Notes under the pieces: model-generated
Told to the model about the DNA's origin: nothing
The model's input: the letters and a program-made list of their open reading frames with translations, nothing else
The model's database searches: none
Assembly: GCA_012799075.1 (NCBI GenBank)
Contig: JAAZLZ010000125.1
Span: 1 to 20,814 of the forward strand
Length of the DNA: 20,814 nt
Source: Bacillota bacterium
Lineage (GTDB): Bacteria; Bacillota; Limnochordia; JAAZLZ01
Direction of reading: 5' to 3'
Position numbers and translations under genes: made by a program
In this document: positions 7,631 to 13,840 of the stretch, in pieces
Layout of the letters: each line of letters starts with the position of its first letter
Numbering within the stretch: position 1 is the first letter of the stretch

Positions 7631-7658
7631 GAGAAAACCCGGTGCGATGCACCGGGTT
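7631..7658 (-). terminator. Rho-independent terminator after the repeat-protein gene
   Basis: On the minus strand AACCCGGTGC-ATC-GCACCGGGTT makes a perfect 10-bp stem with a 3-nt loop, directly followed by TTCTCTTC. It lies 6 bp after the stop of the repeat-protein gene and 79 bp before the regulator start. I see no convincing promoter in that gap, so it probably works as a partial terminator that keeps regulator and kinase mRNA below that of the repeat protein. Confidence 0.8.
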
Positions 7659-7664
7659 GGGTCC

Positions 7665-8429
7665 TTACCACCTGCCGCCCCGTCCGCCCCGGGGGCCGGC
7701 GCCCCAGTAGGGGCATCTACCCAAGGGGCCTGCCTCTCCATCCCGCAGGCATAGGTCCACTTGCTCTTCCATCACTTCCAGCATGTAGGCGGCCTTGGCT
7801 TCACTAATGCGTCCGGCAGCCAACTCTTCCTCGACAAGGGTCCGCTGTTCTTCTACAAGCTTGGCCTTCAAGTCATCCAGGGTCAGTCCTTGGGCCTCAG
7901 CCAGCTCAGAGATGGACTTGCCTTCCCGACGGGCCTTGACGTAATCATCGATGCTCAAACCCAAAGCCTCCGGGATGCCCCGACCAACGGCCATCCCCAT
8001 GCCCCCCCGGCCCGGACCGTCTTGACCACGTCCCCAACCGCCAAAGAGAGGACCTGCTTCTCCACCCTGCAGGCAAAGATCCACTCGTTCTTCCATTGCT
8101 TCTAGCATATAGGCGGCCTTAGCTTCAGTAAAGCGTCCGGCGGCCAGCCCTTCTTCGATGAAGGTCCGCTCCTTATCAAGCAGCTTGGCCTTCAGGGCAT
8201 CCAGGGTCAGTCCTTGGGCCTCAGCTAGTTCAGTGATGGATTTGCCTTCCCGACGGGCCTTGATGTAATCATCGATGCTCAAACCCAAGGCCTCCGGGAT
8301 GCCCTGGCCAACTGTCATCCCCATGCCCCGACCCGGATGGCCCGGGCCGCGCCTAGCCAGTACACTGCCGCTAAGTATAAGCAGAGCAATTAGAAGCACA
8401 CCTGTAATCGCCATTAGTCTCTTATTCAT
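7665..8429 (-). CDS. Exported protein made of two near-identical 93-residue repeats
   Basis: A 254-residue protein I cannot assign to a named function. A signal peptide (1-26, MNKRLMAITG start, ending VLARR) is followed by two tandem copies of one module (36-128 and 144-236) that agree at about 75 of 93 positions. Each copy starts GMGM, contains IPEALGLSIDDY, the helical ARREGKSI.ELAEAQGLTLD and EAKAAYMLE, and ends DLCL with one cysteine (Cys119, Cys227). Gly/Arg/Pro-rich linkers flank the copies, and one more cysteine (Cys239) lies near the C terminus. GGAAGG precedes the ATG at 8429. The helical, exported nature beside a two-component system recalls CpxP/Spy-like envelope proteins by context only. 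It is the first gene of the cluster, next to the operator. Confidence 0.85.
   Translation of the reverse strand: MNKRLMAITGVLLIALLILSGSVLARRGPGHPGRGMGMTVGQGIPEALGLSIDDYIKARREGKSITELAEAQGLTLDALKAKLLDKERTFIEEGLAAGRFTEAKAAYMLEAMEERVDLCLQGGEAGPLFGGWGRGQDGPGRGGMGMAVGRGIPEALGLSIDDYVKARREGKSISELAEAQGLTLDDLKAKLVEEQRTLVEEELAAGRISEAKAAYMLEVMEEQVDLCLRDGEAGPLGRCPYWGAGPRGGRGGRW
7722..8000 (-). repeat. Intragenic tandem repeat, copy 2
   Basis: Copy 2 encodes residues 144-236 of the exported repeat protein. It differs from copy 1 at about 18 of 93 residues, mostly conservative changes (Ile/Val, Thr/Ser, Phe/Leu). Confidence 0.9.
8046..8324 (-). repeat. Intragenic tandem repeat, copy 1
   Basis: Copy 1 encodes residues 36-128 of the exported repeat protein. 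Copy 2 is 7722-8000, offset 324 bp. Long blocks are identical or nearly so at DNA level (around ATCATCGATGCTCAAACCCA and CAGGGTCAGTCCTTGGGCCT on the plus strand), which points to a recent duplication or ongoing gene conversion. Confidence 0.9.
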
Positions 8430-8471
8430 TTGCCTTCCCCCTCGTTTCAGTTTACCTCCGACTGCAACCCC

Positions 8472-8526
8472 ATGATAGCACCCGGTCCTCAAGACAGTTT
8501 CAAGGGATTGTCAAGAACTTGTCAAG
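8472..8526 (-). promoter_or_regulatory. Four-repeat response-regulator operator and promoter of the six-gene cluster
   Basis: On the minus strand the hexamers TTGACA, TTGACA, TTGAAA and TTGAGG occur in a row, each separated by 5 bp. On the plus strand the shared core TCAAG starts at 8489, 8500, 8511 and 8522, exactly 11 bp apart. This is the geometry of PhoB/PhoP-family operators, in which tandem dimers bind one face of the helix. Nine bases after the last repeat lies TATCAT (plus strand 8472-8477), a good -10 with no separate -35. A regulator bound to the repeats would stand in for the -35, so activation is expected. The leader to the ATG at 8429 would be about 36 bases. The adjacent regulator (6826-7551) is the obvious candidate ligand. 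Confidence 0.75.
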
Positions 8527-8655
8527 GACAAGCATGCCGGTCTTCTTTTAAGCAGGTTTTTGCTCGCCGGTTAAAGAATTATTAATTGGCAATCTTTGTT
8601 ACAGTCCATAGGCAAGCGCCATATGCCGACCATCAACCATGAGGAGGTCGTTTCC

Positions 8656-9501
8656 ATGAGCAAATACTTATTAAAAGGGCAGCCCCCCAGCCCAGGCTGC
8701 CAGGTCCTAGTCGATGAGAACAACTCCCCCTTGAAGCTGCTGCGGCTGAGCCGCATCCTGCTTACCCCCGAGCAGGGCATGTACGAGGGCTCTTCAGAAG
8801 ACCGGGAAGTAGCCTTGCATTTCTTGGGAGGAAAAGCCGCCGTCCGGGTGTCCACTAAGACGGGCCTCAAAGGAGACTATCCAAACATCGGAGGGCGAAG
8901 GGACGTTTTCCAGGGAAGCCCCACCACCGTCTACGTCCCCCGGGAAAGCACCTTCACCATCAGTCGGCGCTCCCCCCGCTTGGATGTCCTGGTGGTTTCC
9001 GCCCCAGCCCGCGAGGATACGGCCCCTGCCCTCATTCGGCCGGAGGATGCCGCGGTGAATGTGGTCGGGGCAAGCAATTGGCGAAGAAGGGTCTATAGCT
9101 GCATAGGCGACAATATCCACGCGGATCGCCTGCTAGTGGGAGAGACCTTTGCCGCTCCGGGCTGCTGGTCCAGCTATCCCCCCCACAAACACGACTCTGA
9201 CAACCCGCCCTTTGAGATGCCAGCGGAAGAAGTCTACTTTTTCCAAGTGAACCCTTCCCAAGGATTCGGCGTCATGCGCGTCTACACCGACAAGGACGAT
9301 CCGGAACCCTTAGATGAAGTCTTCATCGTTGAAAACAATGACATCGGGCTAATCCCCCGGGGCTATCACCCGGTCAATGCAGCTGCGGGCTACGAAGTCT
9401 ACTATTTCTACGCCATTGCGGGCGATCAGCGGCTTTATGGAGCTTGGACAGAAGACCCCCAGCACGCCTGGGTCAAGCACTGTGAAAAACTCTTAGATTA
9501 G
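8656..9501 (+). CDS. iolB: 5-deoxy-glucuronate isomerase (IolB)
   Basis: A 281-residue double-cupin enzyme of myo-inositol catabolism that converts 5-deoxy-D-glucuronate to 2-deoxy-5-keto-D-gluconate in the cytoplasm. The family signature is clear: SSYPPHKHD (172-180), EMPAEEVYFFQ (187-197) and PRGYHPVNAAAGYEVYY (234-250). His177, His179, Glu192 and His238 are the likely metal ligands. The ATG at 8656 follows GAGGAGGT by seven bases; an in-frame ATG at 8596 lacks such a site and would add 20 residues not seen in the family. No other inositol gene is recognised nearby. The dehydrogenase downstream may belong to the same pathway. Confidence 0.93.
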   Translation: MSKYLLKGQPPSPGCQVLVDENNSPLKLLRLSRILLTPEQGMYEGSSEDREVALHFLGGKAAVRVSTKTGLKGDYPNIGGRRDVFQGSPTTVYVPRESTFTISRRSPRLDVLVVSAPAREDTAPALIRPEDAAVNVVGASNWRRRVYSCIGDNIHADRLLVGETFAAPGCWSSYPPHKHDSDNPPFEMPAEEVYFFQVNPSQGFGVMRVYTDKDDPEPLDEVFIVENNDIGLIPRGYHPVNAAAGYEVYYFYAIAGDQRLYGAWTEDPQHAWVKHCEKLLD

Positions 9502-9546
9502 CGAGGAGGTGGGTGGCGCTTCCCAGAACCTTGGGGCGCAGCAGCT

Positions 9547-10308
9547 ATGAGACTGCAGGGACAAGCAGCCATTGTGACTGGAGCCACATCCGGGATCGGC
9601 AAGGCGATTGCACTGCTTTTTGCCCAGGAAGGGGCCCGCGTAGTCGTCGTCGGCCGGAACCAAGAGCGAGGCCGGGAGACTCTTTTGGAAATCGAATCAA
9701 GGGGCGGACAGGCAATCTTCCTCCCCACCGAGCTCACTGACGAGGAGCAGGTTAGGAAGATGGCCGCCGATGCTGTCGACAGCTTTGGCCAAATCGATAT
9801 TCTAGTCAACAATGCGGGGGTTGTTTTTAACGGCTCCATTCCAGAGACGGATTTGGCCAACTGGAACCATGTCTACCATGTCAATGTCACCTCCGCATAC
9901 CTGGCCAGCCGTTTTGTTCTCCCCCACATGCTGGCGAGGAAATCGGGGGTAATCCTAAACGTGTCCTCGGAGGCGGGGCTGAAGGGGCTGCGCAGCAGAG
10001 CCGCCTACTGCACGGCTAAGGCAGCCTTGATCGGTCTGACCAAGGCCATGGCGGCCGATCATTCCCCTGATGGCATCCGGGTGAATGTGATCTGCCCGGG
10101 CACCGTGGAGACCCCGATGGTCGCCGGAGTCATCGCATCCCATCCCCGGCCGGAAGAGATGCGCAAGGAGTTCATCAGCCGCCGCATGACACCCTTCCTG
10201 GGCACTCCCGAGGAAATCGCCCACGCCGCACTCTACCTTGCTTCTCCCGAAGCCCGCTACGTAACCGGCGCCGTCTTGGCCGTCGACGGAGGATCATCGG
10301 CGAAATAA
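9547..10308 (+). CDS. Short-chain dehydrogenase/reductase (FabG-like, SDR family)
   Basis: A classical cytoplasmic SDR of 253 residues. The nucleotide-binding motif TGATSGIG (11-18) and NNAG (88-91) are intact. The catalytic set is Asn113, Ser141, Tyr154 and Lys158 (YCTAK). Arg37 after the second strand (VVVVGRN) suggests NADP(H). It ends with the usual YVTGAVLAVDGG. The substrate cannot be told; its place 45 bp after iolB suggests a sugar or polyol rather than acyl-ACP. The ATG at 9547 gives the standard N terminus, but the ribosome site in front of it is poor. A strong GAGGAGGTGG sits about 35 bases further upstream, ahead of an out-of-frame GTG. Confidence 0.92.
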   Translation: MRLQGQAAIVTGATSGIGKAIALLFAQEGARVVVVGRNQERGRETLLEIESRGGQAIFLPTELTDEEQVRKMAADAVDSFGQIDILVNNAGVVFNGSIPETDLANWNHVYHVNVTSAYLASRFVLPHMLARKSGVILNVSSEAGLKGLRSRAAYCTAKAALIGLTKAMAADHSPDGIRVNVICPGTVETPMVAGVIASHPRPEEMRKEFISRRMTPFLGTPEEIAHAALYLASPEARYVTGAVLAVDGGSSAK

Positions 10309-10312
10309 TCTT

Positions 10313-10333
10313 GCGGGCCGTACTCCGGCCCGC
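10313..10333 (+). terminator. Probable terminator after the iolB-SDR pair
   Basis: GCGGGCCG-TACTC-CGGCCCGC is a perfect 8-bp GC stem with a 5-nt loop, starting 4 bp after the SDR stop. Only TTCACCTT follows, so the T-tract is weak. The remaining bases up to the methylase start at 10421 show no clear promoter; TTGACA at 10340 lacks a well-placed -10. Confidence 0.6.
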
Positions 10334-10420
10334 TTCACCTTGACAGGTATCTCGATGCCTTGTGTCCAAATTAGATGAAGAGCATTCATCCGGCACTTTT
10401 GACCGGCAAGGGAGGTCAAC

Positions 10421-11233
10421 ATGTCTATTCCCCAGAACACGCTTCGTGGTCCAAAGCCGCCCCTGAAGTGGGCTGGCGGCAAGCGATGGCTTGTTTCGCG
10501 CCTTCGCTCCCTTTGGGAGCCATATCAAAATCGCCGCCTGGTTGAACCCCTTTGCGGCGGTCTGGCCGTGACTTTGGGCCTTCGCCCTGCCCGAGCCCTG
10601 TTAAACGATATCAACGTCCATTTGATCAACTTTTTCCATTGGCTCCAGAAAGGCCTGTACATTTCCCTGCCCATGGAAAATGACGAGGAGCTCTACTACG
10701 CCCATAGGAATCGATTCAACCAACTCTTAGCCGAAGGCCGGGCCGATTCCCAAGAATCGGCTGAGCTTTTTTACTACCTCAACCGCACGGGCTACAATGG
10801 TCTTTGCCGCTTCAATCAGCGGGGATTCTTTAACGTACCCTTCGGCAAGTACAAAAAGATCAACTACACCCGGGACTTCTCCCCTTATCGAGAGGCCTTT
10901 GCGAACTGGGATTTTCTAAGCTGCGACTTTGAGGAGCTGCACCTGGAGCCTTCGGACTTCGTCTATGCGGATCCCCCTTATGATGTGGAGTTCACCCAAT
11001 ATGCAAGCTCCGGGTTCGTATGGGAGGATCAGGTCCGCCTCGCCCAATGGCTGGCCGATCATCCGGGACCTGTGGTGCTGTCCAACCAGGCAACCCCCCG
11101 GATTGTCAACCTCTACAGAGACTGCGGCTTTAGGCTTCGGTTCCTCCGGGGACCTAGGATGATCAGCTGCAGCGGCGATCGAACTCCCGCCCTGGAGGTC
11201 TTGGCTCTCAGGAACCTGCCTCGGGAGGCTTAG
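10421..11233 (+). CDS. D12-class DNA adenine-N6 methyltransferase (Dam/DpnM type)
   Basis: A 270-residue methylase of class alpha. It shows the N-terminal PPLKWAGGKRWL (13-24), the AdoMet loop EPLCGG (42-47, a variant of the usual FxGxG), NRTGYNGLCRFNQRGFFNVPFGKY (121-144) typical of D12 enzymes, and catalytic DPPY (184-187). The C-terminal SGDRTPALEVL (251-261) also fits. The family methylates adenine, most often in GATC, but the target cannot be read here. GGGAGGT before the ATG is a strong site. No restriction endonuclease gene is adjacent, so it looks like an orphan methylase for regulation or repair marking. Its last 26 bp overlap the 3' end of the convergent ATPase gene. Confidence 0.93.
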   Translation: MSIPQNTLRGPKPPLKWAGGKRWLVSRLRSLWEPYQNRRLVEPLCGGLAVTLGLRPARALLNDINVHLINFFHWLQKGLYISLPMENDEELYYAHRNRFNQLLAEGRADSQESAELFYYLNRTGYNGLCRFNQRGFFNVPFGKYKKINYTRDFSPYREAFANWDFLSCDFEELHLEPSDFVYADPPYDVEFTQYASSGFVWEDQVRLAQWLADHPGPVVLSNQATPRIVNLYRDCGFRLRFLRGPRMISCSGDRTPALEVLALRNLPREA

Positions 11234-12263
11234 CCAGCCGCCCAGCAATGACCTTTAGATCCAAAGCAGCTAAAGACTGGGGGCTGTGCAGGACCAAGGG
11301 CCGTCGCTGCCGATCGGCCATAGGCACATGGGGATCTTCCCTGATCGGCCCCAGAAAAACGGGCGCCTCCCCCAGGAACTCCCGGCTTACCTCCTGAAAG
11401 CGCTGCACCGCCTCCTGGGAATCGGGACCATATCGATTCATGACCAGGAATACCCGGGGCAAATGGGTCTGTCGACGGATTGCCTTCAATACGCCATAGG
11501 CATCGACAATGGCGCTGGGGGTATCGTTTAGGACCAGGATCACATCCCGGGCAGCCAACAAAACAGCTGCCAGGTCCCGACCGAGTCCAGGCGCCGAATC
11601 CAGGATGACGAAGGCATACTTTCGCTCCAAATCGGCCAGCACCCCCAGAAAGCGGGCTAAGTCCCACTGGGTGAGATGAGCCGCCCCAGGGTCGGCGCCC
11701 TTTCCCGGATATAAATCCAGCTGACTGTCGAGGCTGAGGCAGATGGAATGAATCTCCCGTTCGCCGCGAAATACTTGTCCCAAGTGCCCCTCGGCCAAGA
11801 TGCCTAAGTTGAGATCGATGTTGGCAGTCCCCCAATCGCAGTCGAGGAGGGCCGTCCTATGCCCTTGACGGGCCAGCAGGAAAGCTAGATTGATGGACAC
11901 AAAAGTCTTTCCCGTCCCCCCTTTGCCCCCCGTCACCACAACAACCCGGCCGCCGACGGGGATGCATCCCAGGACATCTTGAATAGGAAGCCTTTGCTCC
12001 ACCTCAACAACCAGCAAGGGAACCGGAACAAGGCGTCTTTCTCGAATGATGCCCTCAACACTTAAGGATGCGGCCCGGGATGTAGGGAAGACGAGCCGGA
12101 GAGTGCTGTCTTGCCGCGGCCATAAAAGCCTGTTTGATCGAGCAGGGGCCGTAACAACAAAAGCCCGCCCCTGAATGCCAATAATCTTGGCCAAACAGCG
12201 TCCTTCCTCCCCGGGCACGAACACGTCCACAGGCAAATTGAGCAGTCCATTGAGCAAACGCAT
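11208..12263 (-). CDS. MinD/FlhG-like P-loop ATPase with N-terminal YcgR/PilZ-N-like domain
   Basis: A 351-residue protein. The C-terminal two-thirds is a MinD/FlhG-type ATPase with the deviant Walker A GGKGGTGKT (112-120, signature Lys114), the LLDCDWGTANIDLNLG switch (139-154) and Walker B VILDSAPG (219-226). The N-terminal 95 residues are a beta-rich domain (LPVDVFVPGEEG, ATP-independent strands, RLVPVPLLVVEVEQ) resembling the PilZ-N domain of flagellar brake protein YcgR. FlhG normally has a short FlhF-binding helix there. The ATG at 12263 is chosen because AGAGGT lies ten bases upstream and the fold begins at once; the frame is open further upstream to 12377. No flagellar or division genes are nearby, so the cellular role is unknown. 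Confidence 0.85.
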   Translation of the reverse strand: MRLLNGLLNLPVDVFVPGEEGRCLAKIIGIQGRAFVVTAPARSNRLLWPRQDSTLRLVFPTSRAASLSVEGIIRERRLVPVPLLVVEVEQRLPIQDVLGCIPVGGRVVVVTGGKGGTGKTFVSINLAFLLARQGHRTALLDCDWGTANIDLNLGILAEGHLGQVFRGEREIHSICLSLDSQLDLYPGKGADPGAAHLTQWDLARFLGVLADLERKYAFVILDSAPGLGRDLAAVLLAARDVILVLNDTPSAIVDAYGVLKAIRRQTHLPRVFLVMNRYGPDSQEAVQRFQEVSREFLGEAPVFLGPIREDPHVPMADRQRRPLVLHSPQSLAALDLKVIAGRLAKPPEAGS

Positions 12264-12394
12264 TGGGCGGCATACCTCTTTCAAATACGTTGGCCATCTT
12301 GCTTGTCCCCTGGATAGCCATTCTCCTTCCAACCCTCCAAGACCTGCCAACGGGGCGGCGTCCGATGTCAATGCCAAAGACGGAAATCTGCGTA

Positions 12395-12423
12395 TTGATT
12401 TCAGTTTCCAGATGTATTATCAT
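12395..12423 (+). promoter_or_regulatory. Sigma-A-like promoter for the DUF1015 gene
   Basis: TTGATT (12395-12400) and TATCAT (12418-12423) are spaced by exactly 17 bp. The start site would be near 12430, giving a leader of about 64 bases. The rest of the 230-bp gap between the divergent ATPase and DUF1015 genes (12264-12493) shows no convincing minus-strand promoter. Confidence 0.55.
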
Positions 12424-12493
12424 GTAATCACACCCTAGACTAGCAGAGTTTGAGAAGAGCAAAGTCGAGCATGAGCTGAGAGGAGCCTGCCTT

Positions 12494-13747
12494 ATGGCCG
12501 TTATTAAGCCTTTCCGCGCCGTTCGTTACAACCCAGCGTTCATTGGTGATTACCGGGGGGTGGTCACCCCGCCGTACGATCTTATCGATCCCTGCAATCG
12601 GCAGAAATATCATGAAGCTTCGCCGTACAACTCCATCCGTTTGATCCTGGGGCTGGATAGGAACGGGGATCATGACCGGGAAAACCGCTTCGTCAGGGCT
12701 GCCCGCTGCTGGACGCAATGGCGGGCCGAGGAAATCCTGATTCAGGACGAGCAGCCCGGTTTTTATGTGTACGAACAAGAATTCAATTCGCCGCCGGGGG
12801 GAATCCGACGCAGGCTGGGATTAGTCTGCCTGCTCAGGCTGGAGGACTACGAAAACAAGGTCGTCCTGCCCCATGAGAGGACTTTCCCAGGTCCAAAGGC
12901 CGATCTTGTCCGTCTGCTGGAGGCGACCCAGGCCAACTTCAGCCAAATCTTCTGTTTCTACCAAGACCGCGCCGGATCGATCGAAGATCTCCTGAAAGCC
13001 CAGATTCGGATTCAACCAAAACTGGAAGTGACCGATGAGGAGGAGGTCATCCACCGGCTGTGGCCCATCTATAGCCCGGCGATCATTAACCACCTGCAAT
13101 CCTACTTTTCTGACAAGCAGGTATTCATCGCCGACGGCCACCACCGTTATGAATCGGCACTAGAATACAGCCGGCGGCTGGCAAGCGGCTCTGATAAGCC
13201 CCATGATTTCGTTTTGGCCGCTTTGTTCAATGCCGATGAGGACTTGACCATCCTTCCCACCCATCGCCTGGTCGGAGAGATGCTGGCGACAGAAACAAAG
13301 CTCAACAAAGCATCCCGCACTTTCCAAATCGAGCGGCTGCCAGCGGACAATCCCCCCGGCAAATACCCTGCGATTCTGGCGCAAAGACCAGGCAGCTTCA
13401 TCTGTTATGGGGGCAGGGACCAAAGCTACCTGATGCGTCTGCGATCTCCCGCAGCCCTCAAGGAGCTGGAGAGCTACGCTCCAGCATGCCGCAGGCTGGA
13501 TGTATCAATCCTACACGCGGCTCTCCTTGATGGTCTTTTTCAACCAGGCAGACTCGGCTTCACCCAGGATGTCCAAACCGCGGTCAAGCTGGTTGACAGG
13601 GGCAGCTACCTAACGGCTTTTCTTCTAAATCCAACGCCAGTAGAAAGCATCATGGCCGTGGCTCGAAGCGGCAGCATCATGCCGCCTAAGTCCACCTACT
13701 TCTTTCCCAAACTCCTTTCGGGCCTGGTAATGTACGCTTGGACGTAA
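12494..13747 (+). CDS. DUF1015 family protein
   Basis: A 417-residue cytoplasmic protein of the DUF1015 family, full length, function not established. Family marks are IKPFRAVRYNP at the N terminus, VTPPYDLI (24-31), a central VLPHERTFPGPKADLVRLLEATQANFSQIF block cited by its ends at 124 and 153, and the signature IADGHHRYESAL (212-223). The conserved His-His-Arg cluster suggests a phosphate or nucleotide ligand, but that is a guess. GAGAGGAG eight bases before the ATG is a good ribosome site. A promoter is visible upstream. The radical SAM gene follows after about 93 bases without a clear terminator, so the two may be cotranscribed. Confidence 0.9.
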   Translation: MAVIKPFRAVRYNPAFIGDYRGVVTPPYDLIDPCNRQKYHEASPYNSIRLILGLDRNGDHDRENRFVRAARCWTQWRAEEILIQDEQPGFYVYEQEFNSPPGGIRRRLGLVCLLRLEDYENKVVLPHERTFPGPKADLVRLLEATQANFSQIFCFYQDRAGSIEDLLKAQIRIQPKLEVTDEEEVIHRLWPIYSPAIINHLQSYFSDKQVFIADGHHRYESALEYSRRLASGSDKPHDFVLAALFNADEDLTILPTHRLVGEMLATETKLNKASRTFQIERLPADNPPGKYPAILAQRPGSFICYGGRDQSYLMRLRSPAALKELESYAPACRRLDVSILHAALLDGLFQPGRLGFTQDVQTAVKLVDRGSYLTAFLLNPTPVESIMAVARSGSIMPPKSTYFFPKLLSGLVMYAWT

Positions 13748-13840
13748 ACGCTTGGGAACGGGGCATGACTAACCGGGAAGGGTTAAGGAGGCTTTTCCTC
13801 GAAGTCCTCTGAGGACAATTCCATGCCGGAGGCCCGTTCA

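Noticed and set aside
7665..8429. The two 279-bp repeats as a CRISPR-like or mobile repeat
   Set aside because: They are in-frame coding modules of one protein, with no spacers or terminal inverted repeats.
9513..9740. Plus-strand frame with GTG start and strong ribosome site at 9513
   Set aside because: It lies mostly inside the SDR gene in another frame, and its product has no protein-like features. It is kept only as an observation about the misplaced ribosome site.
10340..10380. TTGACA at 10340 as a promoter for the methylase
   Set aside because: No hexamer close to TATAAT lies 16-18 bp downstream; the bases there are TGTCCA.
12055..12462. Minus-strand open frame of 135 codons upstream of and overlapping the MinD-like ATPase gene
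   Set aside because: It runs antisense to nothing but overlaps the ATPase N terminus in another frame, has no ribosome site at its start and no recognisable motif; the ATPase frame is clearly the coding one.
13804..13816. Palindrome GTCCTC-T-GAGGAC before the radical SAM gene
   Set aside because: A 1-nt loop cannot form a hairpin, and a single short palindrome overlapping a ribosome site is weak evidence for an operator.
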